Source: Prevotella sp. tf2-5
Lineage (GTDB): Bacteria; Bacteroidota; Bacteroidia; Bacteroidales; Bacteroidaceae
Direction: 5' to 3'
NCBI RefSeq assembly: GCF_900115435.1
Contig: NZ_FOWK01000006.1
Span: 1-64,000 of the forward strand
Length of the DNA: 64,000 bases
Shown: one piece after another, positions 15,143 to 24,513 of the stretch
Layout of the letters: each line of letters begins with the position of its first letter
How positions within the stretch are numbered: the first letter of the stretch is position 1
Translations under genes and position numbers: made by a program
The notes under the pieces: generated by a model
What the model was told of the DNA's origin: nothing
The model's database searches: none
The model's input: only the letters and a program-made list of their open reading frames with translations

Positions 15143-17614
15143 TTACTTGATTCTATCCATGTGGATTCTCTCTCCCATCAGACTATTCAGATACACTTCC
15201 AAAGCAGTATAACCCTTTGAAGACACCACTAACTTGCCGTCTTGAGAATTTGTCGGATCAAGACCATTAGCCGTCTCCCAGTCATCAGCCATACCGTCGT
15301 GGTCATCATCCAGCACAGGCATTGCTGTAGCATAATGAGGCCATCCGTCAGCATCAGCAGGTGAGTCTATAATACCCTGTTTGCCAGCACTCTCTCCTTT
15401 GTATTTAGGAAGACCGCTCCTCACATCCTCTATCACACGATGTTCCACAGCGTCGCGACGGATAGTGCCGGCTTTCTCCAATACATGCTGATATGCTTTT
15501 TCCGCAGACTCCGCAGGTGTGAGGTATTTGTCAAAATCAGGTTTATTGAGCAGACGATCCTGTCGCATCTGCTCCACACTGAATCCTGTCTTATTACCAA
15601 CAAGTTGCCAGTTGTCCTGAGTATCATGTCCCTCCATCACATTCCCTGAGAAATACCAAAGGGACGGACTTGTCAGTGTCTTTCCCTTACGTGCCGCAGA
15701 GAGTTCTATGAAGTAGTTATCAGACGGATGAGCAGGTCCCGGCTTGTAATAGTTTCCCACGAAATTACACTCATGAGTACTCCCCTCGCCTGCCTCGTTC
15801 TCTCCACCATAGCAGGAATTCTTTCTTCCCCAGTTGAAGTTCACATTATTCATAAACTCCAGGAACACGTTCCTGTCACCCTTAGGATTACTGGCTCCAT
15901 TGATACGCGGACTGCGACTGTCGTTATTGGCAAGCAGGTTATGATGGAAGGAAGCTGGAGAGCCTCCCCATTGACAACCATAGCCACGGACCCCTTTATG
16001 ATGTCCTGCGTTATAAAGTCCCTCATGGATGATGCACCACTGCACGGTCGTGAAATGATTATCGTATATTGTAGTGTTCTCCTCACCACTCCAACCAAAG
16101 CAGCAGTGGTCGATGATGATATTCTTGGCATTCTCAATACCGATGGCACCTCCTGCGATAAAATTACCTTTCTTGTCTTTTGCGGGATCCTCCTTCACAC
16201 CCAGACGGGAACGGATATTACGAATGATGACATTCTCGGAGCCGCCGAGGTTTAACTTACCACCACGAAGGAGGATACCCTCTCCTGGTGCAGTCTGACC
16301 TGCGATGGTCACATTCCTCAACTTGGCACGAATCGCATTCTCACCCTTACGCTGCGGGTCAGCACCTATGTTGATGACCCCACTGACACGAAAGACGATG
16401 GTGGCATTCTCCTTACCCGCCTCTGTCAATGCCCATCGTAACGAGCCTTCACCACTATTCTCCAAGTTGGTGACCTCAACGACCTTGCCACCTCTTCCTC
16501 CAGAAGCATATTTCCCAAAGCCCCGTGCTGTCGGGAATGCAAGAAGCTCATCCTCCAAGGGAGCATAGTCTTCCATCATCTGATTAGCAGCGATGACGAC
16601 CTCTGGGTTAAATGCAGACACTTTAGGTCTGACACTACGGAAGACTGCATCTATCTGTTCCCATGTGCATACCTTCGCATAGTCCGCGTCTGTCATCTGA
16701 TGACTCCAGCTGATACGTTTAGACACCTCCACAGGTGCAGCACCGTTTCTACTCTTGTACTCTGCAAAGAACGACTTGCTACCGTCATTACCTCCCATCG
16801 TCTGCCATCCTGCAGGATGAACCGCCTTTCCTAAATCACAGTTCAACCAGAGACTACCACATTTCTCCGCTCCCCAGCAACGTCCCAAATACACTTTCTC
16901 ATCAGCGACGCCAGCAGCCTTTGTCACCTTACAGTTATTAAAAACGAAACCCAACCATATCCTGGTGCCATCGGCAGCTGTCGTATAGACGTTGATATCC
17001 TCTGGTGCCGTGATATAGCCATTACCCACACTGTTCAGCGTACACTGCTCAAACCAGCAGGTACCACCAGCATAGATATAGTCGACGGCACCCTCGATGA
17101 CACATTCCTTATAATAGCTACGCGTGTCTTTCTTGGAACGATGTGTGTCCTGGTAACCAGCTATCTTACAACGGTAATAGGTCTGTCGGTCACCTGACAC
17201 GAAGAGAGCCAGAGCCTGTCCTCCTTCCTTACCAGCCGTATTCCGCACCGTCATGTTCTCCATATAGAAATCATTGGCAAAGACAGCAAGGGTAGCATAG
17301 TCACGCACATCCTTACCGTTGCCGATATTCTTCTTGCCATAGGCAGCAGTGATAATGGTCTTGTCCATCCCATCACCCATCATGGTGATACGCTTTGTGG
17401 ATGCTTTCCGACGAGAGCCAATACTCACCTTCTCCGCATACGTGCCAGCCTTAACCTTGATTACGGTCTCCGCTCCTTCCGCTGCGGCATTGATGGCAGC
17501 CTGTATGGTGGTATAGTCACCACTACCGTCCTTGGCGACAGTCATCGTCTTCTGTGCAAAGGCTCCCATAGCCGTCACACACATCAGCATCATAGTCACA
17601 ACTTGCTTTTTCAT
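15143..17614 (-). CDS. Secreted pectinesterase (CE8) - pectate lyase (PL1-like) fusion
   Basis: The 823-aa protein has a Sec signal (cleavage near A20/Q21). Residues 22-300 form a carbohydrate esterase 8 pectin methylesterase with GGQALAL (Gln133), GYQDT (Asp156), VDYIYA (Asp178) and LGRCW. From about 350 a PL1-type pectate lyase domain follows (GGRGGKVVEVTNLENSGEGS, VTIAGQTAPGEGI, IIDHCCFGW). The end carries DDDHDGMADDWE, a calcium-binding repeat shared with the pectate lyase at 2581. One chain can thus remove methyl esters and cut the exposed galacturonan. It lies tail-to-tail with the sugar operon and has its own -7 box at 17650-17657. Confidence 0.9.
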   Translation of the reverse strand: MKKQVVTMMLMCVTAMGAFAQKTMTVAKDGSGDYTTIQAAINAAAEGAETVIKVKAGTYAEKVSIGSRRKASTKRITMMGDGMDKTIITAAYGKKNIGNGKDVRDYATLAVFANDFYMENMTVRNTAGKEGGQALALFVSGDRQTYYRCKIAGYQDTHRSKKDTRSYYKECVIEGAVDYIYAGGTCWFEQCTLNSVGNGYITAPEDINVYTTAADGTRIWLGFVFNNCKVTKAAGVADEKVYLGRCWGAEKCGSLWLNCDLGKAVHPAGWQTMGGNDGSKSFFAEYKSRNGAAPVEVSKRISWSHQMTDADYAKVCTWEQIDAVFRSVRPKVSAFNPEVVIAANQMMEDYAPLEDELLAFPTARGFGKYASGGRGGKVVEVTNLENSGEGSLRWALTEAGKENATIVFRVSGVINIGADPQRKGENAIRAKLRNVTIAGQTAPGEGILLRGGKLNLGGSENVIIRNIRSRLGVKEDPAKDKKGNFIAGGAIGIENAKNIIIDHCCFGWSGEENTTIYDNHFTTVQWCIIHEGLYNAGHHKGVRGYGCQWGGSPASFHHNLLANNDSRSPRINGASNPKGDRNVFLEFMNNVNFNWGRKNSCYGGENEAGEGSTHECNFVGNYYKPGPAHPSDNYFIELSAARKGKTLTSPSLWYFSGNVMEGHDTQDNWQLVGNKTGFSVEQMRQDRLLNKPDFDKYLTPAESAEKAYQHVLEKAGTIRRDAVEHRVIEDVRSGLPKYKGESAGKQGIIDSPADADGWPHYATAMPVLDDDHDGMADDWETANGLDPTNSQDGKLVVSSKGYTALEVYLNSLMGERIHMDRIK

Positions 17615-17649
17615 CCTGTATTTGTTTTAGTAGTTTTTTGCGTTGGGTG

Positions 17650-17657
17650 CAAAGTTA
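17650..17657 (-). promoter_or_regulatory. -7 promoter element of the pectinesterase/lyase gene
   Basis: The minus strand reads TAACTTTG, a perfect TAnnTTTG match about 36 bp before the start codon. Confidence 0.6.
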
Positions 17658-17696
17658 TATGTTTTCTCGCAGACTTCCAAATCTTCGGGCAACAAA

Positions 17697-17727
17697 AAAG
17701 CGGAGCCGCATGATTCGGTTCCGCTTT
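17697..17727 (-). terminator. Hairpin terminator after the secreted-protein gene
   Basis: AAAGCGGAGCCG pairs with CGGTTCCGCTTT (12 bp, one G-T) around a 7-nt loop, 23 bp beyond the stop of the next gene. Confidence 0.75.
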
Positions 17728-17749
17728 ATATTATTAATAAGGTGTAGAC

Positions 17750-18757
17750 TTATTTGTTCACGAACTTTTTACCGTTCTGAATCAGAATACCCTTCTGGCT
17801 CTTGTCCACCTTCTGACCTGCGAGGTTGAAGATAGGAGCGTTAGCGTCAACCTCAGCAGCCTTCTTCACGTTGTTGATGCCTGTAGGATCGAGATTAGGA
17901 ACAACTGCTGTAGGAACAGCACCACCTACAGCCTTAACTGCAACACCGCAAGCAGTAAATTCTACTACAGAACCTTCGGTAGTAACATTAGTTGCCTTAC
18001 CGTCTGCGTCAATTACAGCTTTGAATGCATCTGCGACACCACCAGTAGGTGAGGCTACATATTTCTCACTACCAAACTCAAAGCCACCGAAACCGAGTTG
18101 TGAACTCTGCTGATAAACAATATAGCTCTCACCAGCTTCTACATTGAAAGTAATCCAACCCCATACGGCCTGATTACCTTTTTCAATAACATAATCACTC
18201 ACTGGATCTTTACCTGCGGCTTTCTGTTCCTCGTTAAAGTCATCATGACGAGTCTTAATTTCAGTAGCAGTAAAATAAATTGGTTTTCCATCTAAGTTCT
18301 GACCATTTACATAACCATCAAATGTATAATCTACATATGGAGTCATAGGTTTACCATCAGATGCTTTTACAACAAATGTTTTACGATTACCTTTGTTTAC
18401 CCATACATTAACCTTCAGCGTACCAGAAGTTGAGGGAGTAAACTTGTAATATAAACCATAGCCAGGTGCTCCTGTCTCTCCTTTCTCATAGTCAATATAA
18501 GTATAATATGCACGATAATTACCAGTTGGCTCACCATCTGTGTAAATTTCCTCGGCATAAATGTCCTTATACCCATTACCTGTACCCATCAGGAAATACA
18601 TGTCTGCATTATCCTTATCCTTCTTGTTATTACCATTCTTCCAAGTAATATCACCCCAAGTGATACTTTTAATAGGATAACAATGTTCAGGAAGATCCTG
18701 CGCATTCACACTCATAGCTACGAGAGCCATGCTAATTAGGGTAAAAAACTTTTTCAT
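17750..18757 (-). CDS. Secreted protein of unknown function with C-terminal tail
   Basis: The start at 18757 begins a Sec signal (MKKFFTLISMALVAMSVNA, then QDLPE), giving 335 aa. A longer upstream reading is rejected because it places about 80 untypical residues before this signal. The body is rich in aromatic and glycine beta-strand sequence (YYKFTPSTSGTLKVNVWVN, GESYIVYQQSSQLGFGGFEF) and resembles a jelly-roll or carbohydrate-binding fold, but I do not recognise a family. The last 26 residues (FNLAGQKV...KGILIQNGKKFVNK) form the tail shared by the two GH5 enzymes and CotH protein in this window. It lies between the pectin fusion and the rhamnose operon, so a plant-polysaccharide role is plausible. 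Confidence 0.75.
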   Translation of the reverse strand: MKKFFTLISMALVAMSVNAQDLPEHCYPIKSITWGDITWKNGNNKKDKDNADMYFLMGTGNGYKDIYAEEIYTDGEPTGNYRAYYTYIDYEKGETGAPGYGLYYKFTPSTSGTLKVNVWVNKGNRKTFVVKASDGKPMTPYVDYTFDGYVNGQNLDGKPIYFTATEIKTRHDDFNEEQKAAGKDPVSDYVIEKGNQAVWGWITFNVEAGESYIVYQQSSQLGFGGFEFGSEKYVASPTGGVADAFKAVIDADGKATNVTTEGSVVEFTACGVAVKAVGGAVPTAVVPNLDPTGINNVKKAAEVDANAPIFNLAGQKVDKSQKGILIQNGKKFVNK

Positions 18758-19080
18758 AAGCGTTTTAGTTTTGTTTGTTATTATTATGTTAATTGTAGTT
18801 CCATCTTTGTGTGACCTCTCGAAAGAAGCGTATACACTCAATTCCGCAGCAAAATTAGTGTTTTTTTCCGAAAGTTCCAAACATTTTAGTGTAAAATCTA
18901 CGCTCTCACATATAAAATAAGGTGGAGAAAGCGGAAAGAAGAGGTATCGTATGCGATTGTAAGGACGTAGGTTCGCACTTAAAAGAAGTAAGGAAGCCAC
19001 TTGAAAGCAGCCTCCTTACTAGTTGTTGACTCCAGTCGACAGGGTTGCTGACTCCAGTCGACAAGGTTGTTGACTTCATG
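18758..19080. other. 323-bp intergenic region: promoter, terminator and triple repeat
   Basis: It contains no gene. It holds the promoter of the secreted-protein gene (TAATTTTG on the minus strand at 18850-18857), a terminator hairpin for rhaD (18987-19020) and a threefold GTTGACT-type repeat directly after rhaD. Confidence 0.6.
18987..19020 (-). terminator. Terminator of the rhamnose operon
   Basis: AGTAAGGA (18987-18994) pairs with TCCTTACT (19013-19020), extended by AGCC/GGCT-like pairing, and is followed on the minus strand by CTTTTAAG. Confidence 0.6.
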
Positions 19081-19086
19081 TCAGCA
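19021..19086. repeat. Three-copy GTTG[T/C]TGACT[C/T]CAGTCGAC repeat
   Basis: Two copies of TTG[T/C]TGACTCCAGTCGACA[A/G]G and a diverged third run up to the rhaD stop codon with a period of about 23 bp. Confidence 0.7.
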
Positions 19087-19902
19087 GGGACGTTTCTTAG
19101 GTAGTTTGAATACGTCCTGCACCTCCTTCATCTGTTCCTCCGTCATACCATCAGGCTCTGACCCCATACTACGGGCACACATATAGATATTAGCAGCCTT
19201 GCAGAGCACGTCAGTCTGGTCGAAAGCGTCCATGATATCCTGTCCGACAGCCACCGTACCATGTTTCTCCCACATCACCACATCGTGCGTCTTTATCTGC
19301 TCAAGGGTAGCCTCAGCAAGAGCCACCGACGAGGGAAGTGCGTAAGGTACGATGCCAATACCCAGCGGGGCAAAGGCGAGAGTCTCTGGAATCATCGACC
19401 ACAGCACACGTGTCATCTCATCACCTTTCAGGAAACGCTGGATATGACTCATCGCTACCAGTTCGATGGGATGCGTATGAAGCGTTGCCTTATAGCATGA
19501 GCCCGTCTCCAACAGATAGTTCTGCAGTGCCAAATGGGTAGGCAACTCAGAGGTAGGTACCACATTCACATCCGCAATCACCACATAGCTGGCACAGTCG
19601 TCGCAGATACGGATGATACTACCGTTCTGCATCGGATCCCTGGCAAGGTCACGCATCCGCTTACCTGTTCCTTTGCAATAGAAATACTTACCCTTCAACT
19701 GGGGCAGCGTCAGACCTATCTGTTTCACTTCTGAGATAGCAGGCATCACCTTGCACTCCTCATCCATAAACTCTGTGACGTTGACGGTGATATTACCACC
19801 ATTACGTTCTGCCCATCCTTTCTGCCAGAGGTAACCCGTCACCTCTGCAATCTGATCAATCACCGCTTTCAATGCGGGGCGGTTTTCTAATATACTTTTC
19901 AT
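19081..19902 (-). CDS. rhaD: Rhamnulose-1-phosphate aldolase
   Basis: The 273-aa class II aldolase has the zinc ligands His142 and His144 (LHTHPIEL), His214 (WEKHGTVA) and Glu119 (TSELPTH), at nearly the same positions as in E. coli RhaD. It splits L-rhamnulose 1-phosphate into DHAP and L-lactaldehyde in the cytoplasm. It is the last gene of the minus-strand operon rhaB, isomerase, transporter, rhaD. Rhamnose is the backbone sugar of rhamnogalacturonan I, consistent with the pectin enzymes beside it. Confidence 0.93.
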   Translation of the reverse strand: MKSILENRPALKAVIDQIAEVTGYLWQKGWAERNGGNITVNVTEFMDEECKVMPAISEVKQIGLTLPQLKGKYFYCKGTGKRMRDLARDPMQNGSIIRICDDCASYVVIADVNVVPTSELPTHLALQNYLLETGSCYKATLHTHPIELVAMSHIQRFLKGDEMTRVLWSMIPETLAFAPLGIGIVPYALPSSVALAEATLEQIKTHDVVMWEKHGTVAVGQDIMDAFDQTDVLCKAANIYMCARSMGSEPDGMTEEQMKEVQDVFKLPKKRPC

Positions 19903-19912
19903 CTTATTTATT

Positions 19913-19965
19913 CTTTTATTTCGATATTTCGGAATTTCAGTATTTCGAGATTTCTATATTACGAT
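19913..19965. repeat. Intra-operon spacer of TATTTCGA words
   Basis: Repeated 'TATTTCGATATTTCGGAATTTC' words fill the gap between the transporter and rhaD. Confidence 0.65.
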
Positions 19966-19968
19966 TCA

Positions 19969-21306
19969 TTAATAATTCTCACCATAGCGTTCCTTCGTGA
20001 TGTCATCCAGGGCGCGGCCACGAGTGTTGGGAGCACCGATGATACCTACTACCAACGAGATAAGCAACAAAGCTATCATACAGTAGGCGGCGATGGTGAA
20101 GCCCTCGCCATTCTCACCATAGATATAGGTGAAGAGGAGTCCCCACAATGCCGACAAGCCACGAACCACAAAGAACATAAAGCCCTGGGCTCCAGCACGG
20201 AACTTAGCTGGGAAAAGCTCTGAGCCCCACAACGCATAGAATATCTGAGGGGAGGCACCACCTTGGATACCCCACAGGATAGCGAATGCCCACAAGCCGG
20301 CAGGACCGTTGACTCCAATAGTCACAATCACCAGCCAAGCACAGAGTGCGGCAAGCAGTCCAAAGACATAGATACCCTTATGACTGGTCTTGTCAATCAG
20401 TTTCGAGGTACAGAATGTCACACTGACGATAATCGCCCATTGGATGAAGTTCATCCAGTTAGCCTGCTCGTTAGTGACACCACCCGCTGTCTCATAGATA
20501 TGCGGTTGGAAGAATCCCATGACAGAAGCCACCAGATTCCACGTCAGATAGATCGTGGCAAGGAAACAGACCGTCTTCACAGCGATACTGTTGGAGAACA
20601 ACACCTTGATATTATCTATCAGTCCCGGTTTCTTCTCACCACTCTCCTGCCCTTTCGTAAACTCAGCACTCTCCTGAAGCTGACGCTGCAGATTCCATGC
20701 GATAAAAGCGACGATAAAGAGTGACAGGAATACGAGTCGGGAACTGAAAGCATTGACTGCCGGTTCCTCCATATCAGCACCACCGACGGCATGGGCGATG
20801 CTCTCTACCCATCCGAACAGATAACCACCTGGGGCAAAGAACATACCCAGCAGGAGGATAACCATCGGGCCGATGCCCCACGACATCTGTGAGATACAGA
20901 TGTTACGTCCGCGATTGTTGTTCTCGGACGACTCAGAGATATATGTCCAAGAGGCTGGCACCCCGACACCCACAGAGATACCCGTGATGAGGAAACCACA
21001 CAGCAACATGGGGAAATTCACACTCAGCATGATGGTCAGTACTCCCAGCATATAGACCAGCAGGTTGTACGTGAAGATAAACTTACGTCCATACTTGTCA
21101 GCAAGGAATCCACCGATAATCGCACCGATAGCGGCACCCAGACAGTTGGCACTGATGAAATTCAACCACCCCAGATGCACCTCCGACAGTCCGAGGTAGT
21201 TCTGCCATAAGGTCAAACCTGACGCTCCTGCGACGATGGCACCCGCATCCAGATAATTCGTCAGAGACACGGCTATCGTGCTCTTCAAAGAACTTGAATT
21301 TGACAT
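19969..21306 (-). CDS. MFS sugar permease, probable L-rhamnose transporter
   Basis: The 445-aa protein has 12 hydrophobic segments and major facilitator signatures of the sugar-porter type: GGFLADKYGRKFIFTYNLLVY after helix 2, and PASWTYISESSENNNRGR with the conserved E-x-x-x-x-x-R-G. It should import a monosaccharide across the inner membrane by proton symport. Its place between the isomerase and rhaD indicates L-rhamnose, as in the Bacteroides rhamnose operon where a permease replaces E. coli RhaT. Substrate assignment is from context. Confidence 0.85.
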   Translation of the reverse strand: MSNSSSLKSTIAVSLTNYLDAGAIVAGASGLTLWQNYLGLSEVHLGWLNFISANCLGAAIGAIIGGFLADKYGRKFIFTYNLLVYMLGVLTIMLSVNFPMLLCGFLITGISVGVGVPASWTYISESSENNNRGRNICISQMSWGIGPMVILLLGMFFAPGGYLFGWVESIAHAVGGADMEEPAVNAFSSRLVFLSLFIVAFIAWNLQRQLQESAEFTKGQESGEKKPGLIDNIKVLFSNSIAVKTVCFLATIYLTWNLVASVMGFFQPHIYETAGGVTNEQANWMNFIQWAIIVSVTFCTSKLIDKTSHKGIYVFGLLAALCAWLVIVTIGVNGPAGLWAFAILWGIQGGASPQIFYALWGSELFPAKFRAGAQGFMFFVVRGLSALWGLLFTYIYGENGEGFTIAAYCMIALLLISLVVGIIGAPNTRGRALDDITKERYGENY

Positions 21307-21358
21307 ATTGTTTCGATATTACGAGATTTCGTTATTTCAAGATTACAAGATCCCGATT
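21307..21358. repeat. Intra-operon spacer of ATTACGAGATTTC words
   Basis: 'CGATATTACGAGATTTCGTTATTTC' words fill the gap before the transporter gene. Confidence 0.65.
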
Positions 21359-21360
21359 GA

Positions 21361-22791
21361 TTAGCGGCACACTACATCACACTCGATATTGAAGATCTTA
21401 GCCACCTTCAGGATAGTGTCGATATGATGACCCACAGCAGCTGCCATGTGGTGGGTAGGACCAGCCTCGCTCCACTTGTTGACGAACTCTCGACAACTCA
21501 ATGAGAACTTCGTACGCATATTGGTATCACCAAAGGTGAAGATAGGACCTTCCTCGTTGACACCCTCAGCGACCACAAACTTAAAGACTCCATTCTTGTC
21601 TTGTGTGATGGCAAAATAGGTGACAGGACCCGTGGGAGGATAGAACTGTGTCAGATAGCCACCACCACTCTTTCCGTGGAACACAGGCACTATCTTCATC
21701 GTCGGCTTCTTAGCCTGTGAGATATCATAGTCACCAGAGCCAGAGTGTCCGATGATACAAATATCCTTCGGGAAGTCGATGCTATACATCTCGGCAAGGG
21801 TTCCCGTACCAGAAATGGTCTTCAGGATTGACATCGCCATCGCCACCTTCATGTCACCCTCTACAGCACATGCCGTATGTTGTTTGATAAGCATGGAGAA
21901 TGCTGGTATCAGCATCGAGTCGAGCTTGCCGGCAATACCCTTGGCGAAACCATCATAGTGGGAGGCGATGAAACCTAACTTCTCATCTTTTACCCATTGC
22001 TCGAAGGCCACGACATACTTTGCCATATCCCATACCTTCTCGATAGTTCCCCCACCCTCGATATCAAAGGTGTCAAGGATATCCTGTGCCTTTGCCTTGA
22101 TGGCTTCCTCATCCGTGATGTCATCAGCAATCGCCCACATCTTCTCCCAGTCAAACTGCTTGGTGTAGAGCCACATGCGATGATACAGGTTGGTCTCGTC
22201 AATATACAGGTCCATCATTCCCGGATAGGGACGACCGATCTGTGCGATATTCGTATCACGGAAGCGACGGCGTACCTGTGCGGCACGACACCAGTCTTCT
22301 ATCTCCGCCTGTACCTGAGGGTCACCTCCCTCTACGACACCGGTAATCACTGCGGAACGCTTGCCGGCACGATTCAAGTCGGCAACCATCTCACCGATAG
22401 CACCACAGGCATACAGCTCTCCCAACCAGATGGGGATATCCGTCTTCTCATAGTCTGGTGCCAGTTTCTTCTGAACATTGACGATGACAACAGGGACATC
22501 AAGATCACGTACCGCTGGTAACATATTATAAGAGGTACAATAGGTCAACATCTGCAGGATGACCAGGTCGACATCAGCAGAACGGAACTTATCGCCTGCC
22601 ACCATCGACTGCTCCTTGGTGGTCACCATTCCTCCGTCAATCAACTCCACAGTATCCGGGATTGTCTTCTTGAATGCCTCATACTGTGCCTCAAACTCTG
22701 GAACGAGTTGAGGGAACTGTGGCAGGTATGCTCCCAGTGCGACAGAGAACACGCCTACCCTTGCTTTTGTTTCTACTAATGGTTTACTCAT
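21361..22791 (-). CDS. L-arabinose-isomerase-family protein in the rhamnose operon
   Basis: The 476-aa protein belongs to the arabinose/fucose isomerase superfamily, not to the xylose-isomerase-like TIM barrel of RhaA. N-terminal VDLVILQMLTYCTSYNMLPA and the C-terminal HTACAVEGDMKVAMAMSIL, CIIGHSGSGDYD and GPTHHMAAAVGHH contain the probable Glu and His metal ligands. It sits exactly where rhaA is expected, between rhaB and the permease, and no RhaA homologue is visible in the operon. The simplest reading is a non-homologous L-rhamnose isomerase. It could instead be an L-arabinose or other aldose isomerase co-opted by the operon. Confidence 0.8.
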   Translation of the reverse strand: MSKPLVETKARVGVFSVALGAYLPQFPQLVPEFEAQYEAFKKTIPDTVELIDGGMVTTKEQSMVAGDKFRSADVDLVILQMLTYCTSYNMLPAVRDLDVPVVIVNVQKKLAPDYEKTDIPIWLGELYACGAIGEMVADLNRAGKRSAVITGVVEGGDPQVQAEIEDWCRAAQVRRRFRDTNIAQIGRPYPGMMDLYIDETNLYHRMWLYTKQFDWEKMWAIADDITDEEAIKAKAQDILDTFDIEGGGTIEKVWDMAKYVVAFEQWVKDEKLGFIASHYDGFAKGIAGKLDSMLIPAFSMLIKQHTACAVEGDMKVAMAMSILKTISGTGTLAEMYSIDFPKDICIIGHSGSGDYDISQAKKPTMKIVPVFHGKSGGGYLTQFYPPTGPVTYFAITQDKNGVFKFVVAEGVNEEGPIFTFGDTNMRTKFSLSCREFVNKWSEAGPTHHMAAAVGHHIDTILKVAKIFNIECDVVCR

Positions 22792-22812
22792 TTGGATTTG
22801 TTTTTATTGTGA

Positions 22813-22858
22813 TTAGTTTTTTCGATTACGAGATTGCGAAATCGTGAGATTACGTTAG
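22813..22858. repeat. Intra-operon spacer of CGATTACGAGATTGCGAAAT words
   Basis: Repeated ATTACGAGATTGCG words lie between rhaB and the isomerase gene and run into the last codons of rhaB. Confidence 0.6.
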
Positions 22859-24334
22859 CGTTATCGCAAGATATCGCTCGAAGGCAGCATCCCATGCCGC
22901 TTTGTCCTTGGTGGGATGATAAGCTTCCATCTCTATGGAGTTAGCGATGATACGCCGCATCTCCCAAATATCACTGACCTCACCTGCTGCCTTCGCCTGC
23001 AACATGATATTACCAATAGCAGTACCCTCCTGAGGACCAGCCAGCACTTCCACACCAAGGGCATCAGCTGTAAACTGGTTCAGATACTTGTTCAAGGAAC
23101 CGCCTCCGATGATATGGAGGATATGGAGGTCGAAAGACGCAAACTCCTTCAGCCACTGGAATACCTGACGGTAGCGCAGGGCGAGGGAATCAAAGATACA
23201 ACGACAGATCTCCGCAGGGGTCTCCGGCACCTGCTGCCCCGTCTCATGACAATATTGCTGGATAGCTGTGATCATTGACGGGGGGTTAGCAAATAACTTA
23301 TCATCTGGATTGATGATGGAACGGAAGGGCTCCACCTGCATCGCCGACCCCTGTAGCTCTGGATGAGAGAGTTTACGAACCTCCTCAGGCCACTCCTTAC
23401 GGCAACGCTCATAAAGCCACATACCACAGATGTTCTTCAGGAAACGAGTTGTACCCTCTACACCTCCCTCATTGGTGAAATTCAACTCATAGCTGCGATC
23501 GTTGATGACTGCCTCCTTCGTCTCTATACCCATCAGGCTCCAAGTACCGCTTGACAGATAGGCAAACTGCTCGTCCTTCGCAGGAACGGCAGCAACAGCG
23601 GATGCTGTATCATGTCCTGCTACGGCAATCACTGGAACAGGTCCTAAACCAGTCATCTTCTGCACTTCCTCTGTCAGCACACCGATCTGTGTTCCTGGAC
23701 GAACCATTCTGCCAAAATGCTCACGGGTCAGTCCGACACTTTGGATAAGACGCTCGTCTAAATCACCCGTCCGAGGATTGAGCATCTGCGACGTAGAAGC
23801 AATGGTATACTCACATACCGCCTCTCCCGTCAGCATCCAGCTCAAGGCATCTGGGAGGAAAAGGATCTTCTTCGCCAGACTTATCGCCACATTCTCGTCC
23901 TGCCGCATGGCATATAATTGGAATAGTGAGTTGAAGTTCATGAACTGGATTCCGGTAAGGTCATAAACCGTCTTACGATCCACTACTTGCTCGAAATACT
24001 GCTCCATCCGCCCGAAGGTATGGGGATCACGATATGCTCTCGGATTACGCAGGATAGCATTGTCTTCCGCCACAAAAACGAAATCGACGCCCCAGGTGTC
24101 AATACCGATGGAGGTCAACTGTATCTTACGGCGTGCCACTTCCTGCAGCCCTTTGATCATCTCAAAATAGAGGGCATAGATATCCCAATAGAAATGACCA
24201 CCTGTCTCTATGAGGTTATTGGGGAAGCGGGTCAGTTCCTCCTGCTCCAACCTTCCGTCTTCCAAAGAGCCTAGTATGGTCCTCCCGCTGGTGGCTCCAA
24301 GGTCAACGGCAAAAAAATACTTTTTGTTCTTCAT
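22850..24334 (-). CDS. rhaB: L-rhamnulokinase
   Basis: The 494-aa FGGY kinase begins KYFFAVDLGATSGRTILG and contains GIDTWGVDFVF, VIAVAGHDTASAV, YLSSGTWSLMG and HIIGGGSLNKYLNQFTADA. These are characteristic of rhamnulokinase, which makes L-rhamnulose 1-phosphate. The ATG at 24334 is preferred over a GTG two codons upstream. It is the first gene of the rhamnose operon and is preceded by a consensus promoter. No regulator gene (AraC-type RhaR) is adjacent. Confidence 0.93.
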   Translation of the reverse strand: MKNKKYFFAVDLGATSGRTILGSLEDGRLEQEELTRFPNNLIETGGHFYWDIYALYFEMIKGLQEVARRKIQLTSIGIDTWGVDFVFVAEDNAILRNPRAYRDPHTFGRMEQYFEQVVDRKTVYDLTGIQFMNFNSLFQLYAMRQDENVAISLAKKILFLPDALSWMLTGEAVCEYTIASTSQMLNPRTGDLDERLIQSVGLTREHFGRMVRPGTQIGVLTEEVQKMTGLGPVPVIAVAGHDTASAVAAVPAKDEQFAYLSSGTWSLMGIETKEAVINDRSYELNFTNEGGVEGTTRFLKNICGMWLYERCRKEWPEEVRKLSHPELQGSAMQVEPFRSIINPDDKLFANPPSMITAIQQYCHETGQQVPETPAEICRCIFDSLALRYRQVFQWLKEFASFDLHILHIIGGGSLNKYLNQFTADALGVEVLAGPQEGTAIGNIMLQAKAAGEVSDIWEMRRIIANSIEMEAYHPTKDKAAWDAAFERYLAITLT

Positions 24335-24379
24335 AAGCACAATCGGCTTAGTATGTCAGTTAATAGTTTTTATTCCCTG

Positions 24380-24411
24380 CAAAGATACAAATAAACAAGA
24401 ACAACACCAAA
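24380..24411 (-). promoter_or_regulatory. Consensus promoter of the rhamnose operon
   Basis: On the minus strand a TTTG -33 box (24411-24408) is followed after exactly 20 nt by TATCTTTG (24387-24380). This is a full match to the Bacteroidetes housekeeping promoter and gives a leader of about 40 nt before rhaB. Confidence 0.8.
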
Positions 24412-24513
24412 CAAATCCGCACATAAATATAAAATGATGACATCTGTGCCCAGTATGAACGGTACTGCGAAAACAAAGGTCTTTGTGAAGGGAAATGTTT
24501 TGTGAGACTCTAA

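Noticed and set aside
18758..19000. 81-residue N-terminal extension of the secreted protein
   Set aside because: It would bury the clear signal peptide starting at 18757 and covers the promoter and leader.
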